This document shows positions 14,984 through 23,307 of a stretch of DNA of 23,355 nucleotides, one piece after another (positions within the stretch are counted from its first letter, which is position 1; every line of letters starts with the position of its first letter). The position numbers and the translations under genes are program-made. The notes under the pieces were generated by a model. That model did no database searches, had not been told where the DNA came from, and saw only the letters and a program-made list of their open reading frames with translations. This stretch comes from Bacteroidaceae bacterium. Lineage in GTDB: Bacteria; Bacteroidota; Bacteroidia; Bacteroidales; Bacteroidaceae. The DNA lies in NCBI GenBank assembly GCA_017503065.1, contig JAFVTT010000050.1:1-23355 (forward strand), given 5' to 3'.

Positions 14984-16021
14984 ATGAGCAATCTACTTAT
15001 CCCGAAAGACTATAAAGCGGCACTCGACCTGAAGCAGACAGAGTTGGCCATCAAGCAGATTAAGGATTTCTTCCTGCGCAGTTTCTCTACTGAGTTGCGC
15101 CTGCGCCGAGTTACTGCACCACTGTTCGTGCTTCGCGGCCTTGGCCTGAACGACGACCTGAACGGCATAGAGCGCCCCGTTTCCTTCCCAATAAAGGACA
15201 TGGGCGAGGCCATGGCAGAGGTGGTACACTCCCTGGCCAAGTGGAAGCGCGTCACCCTGGCGGAATACCAGGTGGAACCCGGCTATGGCATCATCACCGA
15301 CATGAATGCCATACGTGCCGACGAGGAACTGGACAACCTCCATTCCCTCTATGTTGACCAATGGGACTGGGAGCGCACCATGACGGCCGAACAGCGCAAC
15401 ATCGATTTCCTTAAGGACATAGTGCGCCGCATCTACAACACCATACTGCGTGCCGAGTTCTACATCTGCGAGACTTATCCCCAGTTGCATCCCTACCTGC
15501 CCGAGAAGATACACTTCATACATAGCGAGGAACTCATGCAGACGTACCCCGACAAGACTGCCAAGGAGCGTGAGGACCTGATTTGCCAAAAGTACGGGGC
15601 CGTGTTCATCATCGGCATCGGAGGCAAACTTTCCAACGGCGAACCGCATGACAACCGTGCCCCTGACTATGACGACTGGAGCACACCCAATGCCGACGGA
15701 TTCCTGGGACTGAACGGCGACCTGCTCATCTGGTACCCCATTCTGGAAAGGAGCATAGAGTTGTCCTCCATGGGTATCCGCGTGGACAAGGATGCGCTCA
15801 TGCACCAGTTGGAACTCCAAGGCAAGACTGACCGCAAGGAACTCTACTTCCACCGCCGTCTGCTGGAGGGCACCCTGCCGCTGAGCATAGGCGGAGGTAT
15901 CGGCCAAAGCCGTCTGTGCATGATCCTTCTGCACAAGGCCCATGTGGGCGAGACACAATCCAGCATCTGGCCCGAGGACATGCGCCGCGAATGTAAGGAA
16001 GCAGGCATGAACCTGATATAA
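14984..16021 (+). CDS. asnA: Aspartate-ammonia ligase (asparagine synthetase A)
   Basis: Makes asparagine from aspartate, ammonia and ATP in the cytoplasm. The 345-aa protein has a class II synthetase-like fold. Recognisable stretches are MSNLLIPKDYKAALDLKQTE at the start, the family sequence DDLNGIERPVSFPIKD, VVHSLAKWKRVTLAEY, DMNAIRADEELDNLHSLYVD and VDQWDWE. Later come GIGGKLSNGEPHDNRAPDYD (about 208-227) and SIGGGIGQSRLCM (about 300-312). Length and start agree with the family. It has its own promoter and is followed by a hairpin at 16042-16079, so it is probably monocistronic. Confidence 0.96.
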   Translation: MSNLLIPKDYKAALDLKQTELAIKQIKDFFLRSFSTELRLRRVTAPLFVLRGLGLNDDLNGIERPVSFPIKDMGEAMAEVVHSLAKWKRVTLAEYQVEPGYGIITDMNAIRADEELDNLHSLYVDQWDWERTMTAEQRNIDFLKDIVRRIYNTILRAEFYICETYPQLHPYLPEKIHFIHSEELMQTYPDKTAKEREDLICQKYGAVFIIGIGGKLSNGEPHDNRAPDYDDWSTPNADGFLGLNGDLLIWYPILERSIELSSMGIRVDKDALMHQLELQGKTDRKELYFHRRLLEGTLPLSIGGGIGQSRLCMILLHKAHVGETQSSIWPEDMRRECKEAGMNLI

Positions 16022-16041
16022 TCCCACCTACCATACACACC

Positions 16042-16079
16042 GAGGGCATGCCTGATGAAACCATCCAGTGCATGCCCTC
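16042..16079 (+). terminator. Hairpin after asnA
   Basis: GAGGGCATGC (16042-16051) pairs with GCATGCCCTC (16070-16079), a perfect 10-bp stem. The 18-nt loop can pair further (ctgatg with catccag, one bulge). It begins 20 bp after the asnA stop and is followed by tatacatt rather than a pure T-run. Confidence 0.65.
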
Positions 16080-16104
16080 TATACATTAACTCAACTGCCA
16101 CATC

Positions 16105-17106
16105 ATGAAAACCTTATTCACCGCACTTCGCAGGATTCTTTTCCTGGCACTTCTTTTCACCGCAACGCAAGCCTCCGCACAGGTCATTTCCGTGCGCGAC
16201 AGCCTCATGGAGATAGAGGGCGACACCATGCCCGAACCCTTCAGAATACTGCCCGAACTCTTTGTCACGCCCGACGGGAGCAACCCTGTCGACTACATTC
16301 TGGACAATGTGGCACGCAAGGCACAGGAGAACCGCAAGGCGCTGGACTACACAGCCACAACCACGTTCCACGTCTATGCCAGCAACATGGACCTCCTGCC
16401 CCAGTTCCTGAGCAAGACACAGAACTGGGCCGTGAAGACAGGCATGGGACTGATGGGCATGAGGGCGATGTACAACTATGTCACCTCGCACGAGGAAACG
16501 GGCTTGGGCATCAGCGTCACGCAGAAAGCCAAGGGAAACGACACAGACTATAGCGATGAGCGCATCCTGTTCTCCCCCTCCGACATGCCGGAAAAAGTGG
16601 GGCAACAGATAATGAAGATGGCCCGCTTCCCCATGTTTGATGCCGTATATGGGGACAAGAACCTGCTGGACAGGAAGAAGCGCCACAAGGTGTATGAAAT
16701 AGAGTACATAGGCACGGCTGAGGAGGAGGACGGCAGCCTATACTATATATTGAAAGTATGGAGGAACAAGGGCAAGGCCTACCAGCGCATTACCACCCTG
16801 CACATAGCCGACGGCTCGTGGGGAGTGCTCAGGCAGGAAAACCGTTCCTCGCTGATGTCCAGTTACATCCAGTGCGAGAGCATTTCAGGGGTGCTCCTTC
16901 CCGTAAAGTGCGTACAGAATCCCAATCCCATGTCCATGGAGGAACTGGCCGGCAAGGCAAAAAAGAGCATAATGGCTGGCAAGTTGGACAAGGACAAAGT
17001 CTCCAAAAGAAGCAAGAAACTGCTTGAGCGTATCGAAAAGGTGGCAAACGGCACCCGCAAGGATGCACCGATGATGAGATATTCTTTTACCGTGGATTAC
17101 CACTAG
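16105..17106 (+). CDS. Secreted protein of unknown function
   Basis: The 333-aa protein has a Sec signal peptide, MKTLFTALRRILFLALLFTA then TQASAQ, cut probably after ASA (residue 25). I do not recognise the family. The segment PVDYILDNVARKAQENRKAL followed by DYTATTTFHVYA resembles the region after the carboxypeptidase-regulatory-like domain in DUF5686-type outer-membrane proteins, and a LolA-like open beta fold is possible. The middle is rich in beta-prone sequence (YEIEYIGTAEEEDGSLYYILKVWR, ITTLHIADGSWGVLRQENRS); the end is Lys-rich and then FTVDYH. It starts 25 bp after the asnA hairpin; no -7 box was identified. A terminator shared with the convergent CotH-like gene lies downstream. Confidence 0.8.
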   Translation: MKTLFTALRRILFLALLFTATQASAQVISVRDSLMEIEGDTMPEPFRILPELFVTPDGSNPVDYILDNVARKAQENRKALDYTATTTFHVYASNMDLLPQFLSKTQNWAVKTGMGLMGMRAMYNYVTSHEETGLGISVTQKAKGNDTDYSDERILFSPSDMPEKVGQQIMKMARFPMFDAVYGDKNLLDRKKRHKVYEIEYIGTAEEEDGSLYYILKVWRNKGKAYQRITTLHIADGSWGVLRQENRSSLMSSYIQCESISGVLLPVKCVQNPNPMSMEELAGKAKKSIMAGKLDKDKVSKRSKKLLERIEKVANGTRKDAPMMRYSFTVDYH

Positions 17107-17151
17107 TATAAAGGTCTGTTGCAGTGGTCTCGGTGGCCGTTAAATGAAGCG

Positions 17152-17224
17152 TCAGTGGCGGTAAAAATTACCATCCTCGACGGTAAACTTTGTCACCAAT
17201 GACGGTTCTTTTTACCGCCACTGA
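17152..17224. repeat. Inverted repeat with 16-bp perfect arms
   Basis: TCAGTGGCGGTAAAAA (17152-17167) is exactly inverted at 17209-17224, with a 41-bp centre containing further related words (accatcctcgacggta, caatgacggttc). It lies between convergent genes, before the terminator at 17283. It could be an intergenic palindromic element (REP-like) or a second terminator structure. Confidence 0.75.
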
Positions 17225-17282
17225 GGACTCGGAGGGTTTCCTCGGTGACTTTTCGTTGGTTTCATGTAGACGCGATACAAGA

Positions 17283-17315
17283 AAAGACGGGATCACGCCA
17301 GTGTGTCCCGTCTTT
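17283..17315. terminator. Bidirectional terminator between convergent genes
   Basis: AAAGACGGGA (17283-17292) pairs with TCCCGTCTTT (17306-17315), with a smaller CAC/GTG pair inside the loop. The A-run on one side and T-run on the other suit termination in both directions, for the secreted-protein gene and the CotH-like gene. Confidence 0.8.
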
Positions 17316-17338
17316 CCTTTGCTATATGTTTACAACGC

Positions 17339-19939
17339 TTATTGTACTACTATGGTCTTGCCGTCTACGATGTAGAGTCCTGGCTCGAGACCGTTGAGTG
17401 CATTCAGGTATGGAACCTTGTTGCGTACCAGTATGCCGCCGATGGTGTAAACGTCCACAGGACGGTTCAGGTCCTTGTCGGCGGTAGCGTCCTCGATGTC
17501 GGTTGGCTGGCCATAATCTTCTGGAGTGACGATGTCGGGAGAGATGTCATACTTCTCCAGAGAGTTGAATATGTAGTTGGCGCGTTTGGTAAGCCACTGC
17601 TTGCTCTTTTCTGCAAGTACGGTATAGTTGTGATTGTTCTTCTCGTTCACATTGGCATCGTTGTTGTGCAGGATGCTGGGCATTGCAAATTCGGTGTAGT
17701 CGTCGATATACTCCAGGAGTTCCTGCAAACGACCCTCTGCCATGAAGTTGACCCACTCCTTGTAGTAGGCACGCTTGCCGGCAGCACTGTTGCGCAGGGC
17801 ATTGTAGAACTGGTAACCGGCCTTGTTGTTGTAATACACACCGCTGAACAGATCCATGTCGGCACCATAGATGAAGTAGTCCTTGGTGTCCTCGTAACCG
17901 AATGCCCAGTCAAAGTCCCATGCCGGGCCGAACTTCCACTTCTCTCCCTCGGCAGGGTTCTCGTTGAAGAGATAGCAACTCTTGGGATGGTGTGTCTCCA
18001 CATTGCGAACGAGGTCGTTGACAAGCCAGAACTTTGCCCAAGACTCCATGTCAATCTTGCCAGCGATGTCTCCTCCGGCCTTTAGGGTGGCGGTAAGGCT
18101 GTTGATGGAATTCTGTATGTCAGTGAATGTAATGACACGCTCTTCGTCCTCCTCGCTGAAGTCTGGATCCTTCACATTGACAGGCAGGTTGTATGTGTCG
18201 TCGCGGAATCTGTACAGTTCGTCGTAGTAGTCGTCCAGTTCCAGCAGGCATCCTGTCGCCTCATCTATTGCTACGCTATTGTCGGCAATGCCTATCTTCT
18301 CTGTGAAACAGTATGAACCGCGATAGTGTCCGTTGATGTAGACGTCCACGGGAATCATGTGGCACAGTGCTTCTGCATCCACCATGGCGGCTACCTTCTG
18401 GGCGATGGAATTGGATGTCATTGAACCGCTCTGCTTGTTGGCTATGAATACCCACTGGCGGTCCTTTGTCAGGTTGAAGGGAGACTGCTTGTTCTTCTTG
18501 GGCAACTTGATGCGGAAGGGGTTCTTGCTGTTGGGTGACCATGTCCAGCTGCTGTTGCCACGTCCGCGTACTTCGCAATCTTCTACCTTGGCAATGTCTG
18601 GCCATACACCGGCACCGTCCAACTGGAAGGTGCAACCCTCAATCCATTCTTCCTTTGTGTTTGTGCCGTCTGGCAGAGTCTGGCCAATCCACTGGGAATA
18701 ATCCCACTTGGTTGTATCCTCTCCGAAGGTGATGTATACGGTGGGAATCTTGTATGTGCCGTTGGCATGGTCGGTGAGGTACTTCACGTTCACCTTGCAG
18801 GGACGTCCGAAAGGTTTGAAACCCTTTACGATGGTTGGTTCGGCAGGTTCGTCGGGTTCTGCCTCTGCCTGCTTGCAACTGAAGAGCGAGAGTTCGGAAA
18901 GAACCATGTAGTTCTTGTAGGATGCCTTAGTCAGTTCTATGCGTATGGCATCGTAGTCTGCTCCGAGTGCATAGACAGGGGATGTGTATTCTGTCATGTT
19001 TGTCTGTGGAAGGGCGTCGTCGGCAGAATTAAGTGCACCGATGAATTCCCATGTTCCGGTTGTGGTGTTCTTGGCGCTGATGTACCATCCTTGCGGGAAA
19101 CGGTTGCTCTGTCCGGATGTAGTATAGGAGAAGCAGAAGTTCTCCAGAGTCTCTGCCAGCTGGATTTCCAGGTATGGCCACTCTGTGATGCCATCACCCC
19201 AGGTTCCGCCATCCTGCCAGTTGAGTTTTGTGTATGTACCACTACCCCAGGTGGAATGGTAGAAGGTTCCTGTGTTGCCGTCCCAAAGGTTTTCAATCCC
19301 CTCATCATTGTAATTGCTGGGCGCATTGGTGCTTGTGCTTGCAGAGATGTCAATCTTTGTCTTTTCCCATCCATCCGATGTAGATGGCTCTTCCTCAGGC
19401 ATGATTGTCTTCACCTCATAAATCCAGTGCTTGGGTTGGGCCAGAGTGTAGATAACTGGAGATGTATATCTGTGGCTGCTCTGTCCGCTTACCTGCTGCT
19501 CGTCATCTACCCACATAGTGGCACCTTCGCTCAGTGTGAAACTGGGGCGCAGGCGCTTGCCCAAAACAGGAACGTCGGCATTAACGACTATTGTGTCACC
19601 GTTTTCGGTGATGGTGGCAGTAACGTCCTTGTACACCTGGTCGTTGTCGGCATGAGTGAAGGCAAAGGATATCAGTTTGGGCTTCTCGCCTTCATACTTG
19701 TCGCTTATGTTGGCCACATTGTCCACGCCATAGGTGAAGGTGGTGTCTCCCTCTAGTGTCAGGGTGCAGATACCATTCTCCTGGCTCTCGTCCAGTATGT
19801 ACTTTTCAGGGATTGCAATCACCTGTCCGTCGTTCAACATGATGTAGCGGATGGAGTTTTCAACGCCACGTGTTTTCTCAGCATGCAGTCCAAAGCACGA
19901 CAGCATGCTCATAAGAACAAGTGTAAAGATTTGTTTCAT
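17339..19939 (-). CDS. Large secreted CotH kinase-like protein with F5/8 type C domain
   Basis: The 866-aa protein is exported (signal peptide MKQIFTLVLMSMLSCFGLHA). Residues about 25-185 form an N-terminal region with a beta-rich Bacteroidales-type segment (ISFAFTHADNDQVYKDVTAT, VPVLGKRLRPSFTLSEGA). An F5/8 type C carbohydrate-binding-like domain spans about 205-355 (IENLWDGNTGTFYHSTWG). The CotH domain spans about 375-790, with RGRGNSSWTWSPNSKNPFRI (about 457), KDRQWVFIANKQSG and WDFDWAFGYE (about 672). CotH proteins can be atypical protein kinases; activity here is inferred. The tail VYTIGGILVRNK...GLEPGLYIVDGKTIVV resembles the C-terminal domain of many Bacteroidales surface proteins. It is probably monocistronic, with TATATTTG upstream. 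Confidence 0.88.
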   Translation of the reverse strand: MKQIFTLVLMSMLSCFGLHAEKTRGVENSIRYIMLNDGQVIAIPEKYILDESQENGICTLTLEGDTTFTYGVDNVANISDKYEGEKPKLISFAFTHADNDQVYKDVTATITENGDTIVVNADVPVLGKRLRPSFTLSEGATMWVDDEQQVSGQSSHRYTSPVIYTLAQPKHWIYEVKTIMPEEEPSTSDGWEKTKIDISASTSTNAPSNYNDEGIENLWDGNTGTFYHSTWGSGTYTKLNWQDGGTWGDGITEWPYLEIQLAETLENFCFSYTTSGQSNRFPQGWYISAKNTTTGTWEFIGALNSADDALPQTNMTEYTSPVYALGADYDAIRIELTKASYKNYMVLSELSLFSCKQAEAEPDEPAEPTIVKGFKPFGRPCKVNVKYLTDHANGTYKIPTVYITFGEDTTKWDYSQWIGQTLPDGTNTKEEWIEGCTFQLDGAGVWPDIAKVEDCEVRGRGNSSWTWSPNSKNPFRIKLPKKNKQSPFNLTKDRQWVFIANKQSGSMTSNSIAQKVAAMVDAEALCHMIPVDVYINGHYRGSYCFTEKIGIADNSVAIDEATGCLLELDDYYDELYRFRDDTYNLPVNVKDPDFSEEDEERVITFTDIQNSINSLTATLKAGGDIAGKIDMESWAKFWLVNDLVRNVETHHPKSCYLFNENPAEGEKWKFGPAWDFDWAFGYEDTKDYFIYGADMDLFSGVYYNNKAGYQFYNALRNSAAGKRAYYKEWVNFMAEGRLQELLEYIDDYTEFAMPSILHNNDANVNEKNNHNYTVLAEKSKQWLTKRANYIFNSLEKYDISPDIVTPEDYGQPTDIEDATADKDLNRPVDVYTIGGILVRNKVPYLNALNGLEPGLYIVDGKTIVVQ

Positions 19940-19989
19940 AAATTGTTTGTTTAGGTGTTGTTTTTATTACATTTTCTTTCTCTCGCATG

Positions 19990-19997
19990 CAAATATA
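19990..19997 (-). promoter_or_regulatory. -7 box for the CotH-like gene
   Basis: TATATTTG matches TAnnTTTG and ends 50 bp before the ATG. No -33 TTG was found at the right spacing; surrounding DNA is AT-rich, so chance matches are more likely here. Confidence 0.4.
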
Positions 19998-20091
19998 TAA
20001 AAAATATGTATAGCCGTACTTTCACCTGTGTTAATTTTAGTTTTTTTATGGAAAAGTGATTGCCTCACTCCCGTGTATCCATATTATTTAT

Positions 20092-20099
20092 TAACTTTG
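20092..20099 (+). promoter_or_regulatory. -7 box for the amidase operon
   Basis: TAACTTTG matches TAnnTTTG and ends 26 bp before the amidase ATG. It is the only plausible promoter for the amidase-mlaD-dnaA run. Confidence 0.55.
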
Positions 20100-20125
20100 C
20101 ACCACTGATAATCCGCATTTGAGAA

Positions 20126-20884
20126 ATGAAGCGCTTCCTGACGATATTGTTCTCAATACTCTTGGTTTGTGTCCAGACCTTTGCTTTTACCGTGGTCATC
20201 GATCCCGGTCATGGAGGCAGAGACGTGGGTGCCATAGGTCGTATCTCACGCGAAAAGGACATAAACCTGAAGGTCGCGCTTGCCTTGGGTAATCTCATCA
20301 AGAAGAACTATCCTGGCATTAAGGTGGTGTACACCCGTAGCAAGGATACCTTCGTGGAACTGGGGCACAGAGCCACTATTGCCAACAAGGCAAAGGCTGA
20401 CCTGTTCATCTCCATCCACACCAACAGTACCGCGGCAGGCCGCAAGGGCACTACCGCGCAGGGAACGGAGACTTACACCTTGGGTATGCATCGAGCGGCA
20501 GACAATCTGGCCGTGGCCAAGCGAGAGAACTCGGTCATCACGCTGGAGACAAACTATAAGCAGACGTACGAGGGTTTTGACCCCAATAGCAGTGAATCGT
20601 ACATCATATTCGAACTGATGCAGGACCAGTATATGGCTTCCAGCGTAGATTTCGCACGTATGGTGCAGAAACAGTTTGCCACTACGGCAAAGCGTGTGAA
20701 CAAGGGAGTGCATCAGGCAGGTTTTCTTGTATTGCGCGAGGTGAGCATGCCAAGCGTACTCATAGAATTAGGTTTCATCAACAACCGCCAGGAGGAGAAG
20801 TTCCTGGCAAGCGAGTGGGGACAGAAACAATTGGCTAAAAGCATATACAATGCATTCCAGGCCTATTACAAGAAGAACAAGTAG
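20126..20884 (+). CDS. N-acetylmuramoyl-L-alanine amidase (Amidase_3, AmiC type)
   Basis: Cleaves the amide bond between MurNAc and L-alanine in peptidoglycan; acts in the periplasm in cell separation or wall turnover. The 252-aa protein has a signal peptide (MKRFLTILFSILLVCVQTFA) followed at once by the catalytic domain, with no extra binding modules. Expected zinc ligands and catalytic residues are present: His29 in DPGHGG, Glu43 in SREKDINLKVA, His98 in FISIHTNS and Glu214 in VLIELGFINN. mlaD follows 39 bp downstream on the same strand. Confidence 0.93.
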   Translation: MKRFLTILFSILLVCVQTFAFTVVIDPGHGGRDVGAIGRISREKDINLKVALALGNLIKKNYPGIKVVYTRSKDTFVELGHRATIANKAKADLFISIHTNSTAAGRKGTTAQGTETYTLGMHRAADNLAVAKRENSVITLETNYKQTYEGFDPNSSESYIIFELMQDQYMASSVDFARMVQKQFATTAKRVNKGVHQAGFLVLREVSMPSVLIELGFINNRQEEKFLASEWGQKQLAKSIYNAFQAYYKKNK

Positions 20885-20923
20885 ACCGGACATTACGGTC
20901 AGTCACATAAAAAAACAGGAATT

Positions 20924-21808
20924 ATGAAGAAGGAATATAAAATAGGTCTGGTGGGTATAGCAGCCCTGGTGGCGCTTTTCTTTGGAATAAACTTTCTGAA
21001 GGGCAAGGCCCTCTTCAATACCAACAATGAATACTATGTGCGATTTGCCAATGCCAAGGGACTGGCCAAGAGCAGTGTGGTGTATGCCGACGGTTTTGAA
21101 GTAGGTATCGTGTCGGACATCCTGTATGACTACAAGAATCCCGGCAACGTGCTCATTGAAATCAGCGTCGACCCTTATCTGGTACTATGCCACGGTACAG
21201 ACGTCACCTTGGATGCGGGACTTATGGGCGGTTGTACCATGAATATCACTCCTGCACCAATCACCGACAAAGTTTATCACCATGGTGACACCATCCCCGG
21301 CAACAATGAAGCGGGACTCATGTCCAAGGCCGAAGACATAATGCCAAAGGTGGTGGCCATTGCAGATAAGTTGGACACACTTGTCACCTCGCTCAACCGT
21401 CTGGTAAGCGATCCCCATCTGCCGGCTATTCTTGGCAATGTAGAGCAAGTTACCGAGGACCTCACACTCACTACCCGACATCTGAATACCCTCATGGGCC
21501 GAGACATACCTGCTATTGCACAGACGTATAACAAGGTGGGAGAGAACGTCCTCCTTATCACGGAGAACTTCAAGACTCTGGATCTCCGACCCACACTTGA
21601 CAGTGTGAACAGCACCATCAGCAACGTCAATGCCATTGTTAGCCAGATGCGTAATCCCAACGGCACCCTTGGTGCGCTGATGTACGACAGAAGCCTGTAC
21701 AACTCCTTGAACAAGACTGTTGGAAGTATGGATTCGCTGATGACAGACATAAAGGCACATCCCAAACGCTACGTCCACTTCTCTGTATTCGGAAAGAAAG
21801 ACAAGTAG
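20924..21808 (+). CDS. MlaD/MCE-family lipid transport protein
   Basis: The 294-aa inner-membrane-anchored periplasmic protein belongs to the MCE family, which carries phospholipids between membranes as the substrate-binding part of an ABC system. The N-terminal helix is at about residues 7-24 (IGLVGIAALVALFFGINF). The MCE domain is at about 37-115 (YYVRFANAKGLAKSSVVYADGFEVGIVSDI, VTLDAGLMGGCTMNITP). A long helical tail follows, with regular spacing of hydrophobics (IMPKVVAIADKLDTLVTSLN, LDSVNSTISNVNAIVSQM). The ATPase and permease genes are not in this window. It sits between the amidase and dnaA, an order I believe is common in this phylum. Confidence 0.92.
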   Translation: MKKEYKIGLVGIAALVALFFGINFLKGKALFNTNNEYYVRFANAKGLAKSSVVYADGFEVGIVSDILYDYKNPGNVLIEISVDPYLVLCHGTDVTLDAGLMGGCTMNITPAPITDKVYHHGDTIPGNNEAGLMSKAEDIMPKVVAIADKLDTLVTSLNRLVSDPHLPAILGNVEQVTEDLTLTTRHLNTLMGRDIPAIAQTYNKVGENVLLITENFKTLDLRPTLDSVNSTISNVNAIVSQMRNPNGTLGALMYDRSLYNSLNKTVGSMDSLMTDIKAHPKRYVHFSVFGKKDK

Positions 21809-21905
21809 ACCGTGCCATTCATGGGAGGGGAGAATCCGCCACTTAAACCGAGACTCTGATACAAGAAACATCATCGCCGCCACATAAGGAAAGGAAAGAA
21901 AGTTG

Positions 21906-23297
21906 ATGACAACTCCGCAAGACCAGTGGAAAAGATGTCTGGAACTGATACGCTCCAGACTTAACCAGCAGCAGTTCGCCACCTGGTTCGAACCCATAAG
22001 ATTCAAGTCCTATGATTTCGAGACCAGGGAGGTAGCCATATATGTACCCAGCCAGTTTTTCTACGAATACCTGGAGGAGAACTACCGCCAGCTTATATAT
22101 CTGGCTCTGTACCATGTGTTTGGTGCAGACACAAAACTGGTATATCAAGTTGCCGTCATCCAGGACGAGGTGGTGCGTGAGGAAGGCAACCGTACCGCCC
22201 TGTTGCGCGAACCCACATCCAACCGCATGCTCAACCGCGCTCCCGGCGTTATGCAGGCCGTGGTGCCGGCATCCGATTTCGAGTCTTTCCTGAACGTAGA
22301 GCAGACTTTCGACAACTTCCTGGAGGGCGTTTCCAACCGCCTGCCCCGTAGTGTGGGACAGAGCGTTGCCGACTACCCCGCACGCAAGACCTTCAACCCC
22401 CTTTTCATCTTTGGCCCCAGCGGATGCGGCAAGACGCATCTGGTCAATGCCATAGGCGTGCGTCTTCGTCAGAAGCACCCCGAAAAGCGTGTCCTCTATG
22501 TATCGGCACACCTCTTTCAGGTGCAGTACACCGATGCCAGGATAAACAACAAGACCAACGATTTCATACATTTCTATCAAAGCATAGATTGCCTCATAGT
22601 GGACGACGTACAGGAGTTCTCCGGCAAGGAGAAGACTTTGGAGACCTTCTTCCACATCTTCAACCATCTGCACCTGAACGGACGTCAGATAATCATGACC
22701 AGCGACCGGCCTCCCGTGGAACTCAAGGACATGGAGGAACGCATGCTCACCCGTTTCAAGTGGGGCATGCTGGCAGAATTGGAGTCGCCCGACGTGCAGT
22801 TGCGCCACGACATCCTCGTGCGCCTCGTACGCAAGGACGGTCTGGATATACCCGAAGAGGTAATCGACTATGTGGCCGAGCACCTTCAGGACAATGTGCG
22901 AGAACTGGAAGGCGTGGTGCACTCCATGCTGGCATACAGTGTGGTGCATGGTGCCAATATCAACCTTGACTTCGCACGCAAAATACTGAAGGAAAGTACG
23001 CGCTACAGACGCCGCACCCTCACCATCGAGGACATCGTGGAGACCGTATGCCGTCACTACAAGGTGACACACGAGGAACTCTACGGAGAGTGCCGCAAGG
23101 CCGAGTTCGTGTTGGCACGTCAGGTGGCCATGTATCTGGCACAGAAGCATACCGGCGACACGGCAAAGCACATCGGCTATGTCATTGGCCGTCGTACCCA
23201 TGCCACCGTGCTTCATGGCATACGCAACATTGAGAAGAAGATGAAGGAGAATCCTGCCTTCAGGAAGGAAATCCGCGAGATAGAGAAGAAGATGTAA
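21906..23297 (+). CDS. dnaA: Chromosomal replication initiator protein DnaA
   Basis: Binds DnaA boxes and opens the origin. The 463-aa protein has domain I (WKRCLELIRSRLNQQQFATW), a variable linker, the AAA+ domain with Walker A GPSGCGKT (about residue 170) and Walker B LIVDDVQEFSGKEKT (about 229), sensor stretch IIMTSDRPPVELKDMEERM, and DNA-binding domain IV from about 370. ATG at 21906 is preferred over the adjoining TTG. The C-terminal recognition segment IGYVIGRRTHATVLHGIRNI differs from the widespread GGRDHTTVLHA pattern. No DnaA box cluster is seen in the 97-bp upstream gap, so the origin is probably elsewhere. The next gene starts 10 bp after the stop. Confidence 0.95.
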   Translation: MTTPQDQWKRCLELIRSRLNQQQFATWFEPIRFKSYDFETREVAIYVPSQFFYEYLEENYRQLIYLALYHVFGADTKLVYQVAVIQDEVVREEGNRTALLREPTSNRMLNRAPGVMQAVVPASDFESFLNVEQTFDNFLEGVSNRLPRSVGQSVADYPARKTFNPLFIFGPSGCGKTHLVNAIGVRLRQKHPEKRVLYVSAHLFQVQYTDARINNKTNDFIHFYQSIDCLIVDDVQEFSGKEKTLETFFHIFNHLHLNGRQIIMTSDRPPVELKDMEERMLTRFKWGMLAELESPDVQLRHDILVRLVRKDGLDIPEEVIDYVAEHLQDNVRELEGVVHSMLAYSVVHGANINLDFARKILKESTRYRRRTLTIEDIVETVCRHYKVTHEELYGECRKAEFVLARQVAMYLAQKHTGDTAKHIGYVIGRRTHATVLHGIRNIEKKMKENPAFRKEIREIEKKM

Positions 23298-23307
23298 GCA
23301 TAATAAG

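Noticed and set aside
21809..21905. oriC directly upstream of dnaA
   Set aside because: No TTATCCACA-like boxes or AT-rich unwinding region were seen in this 97-bp gap.
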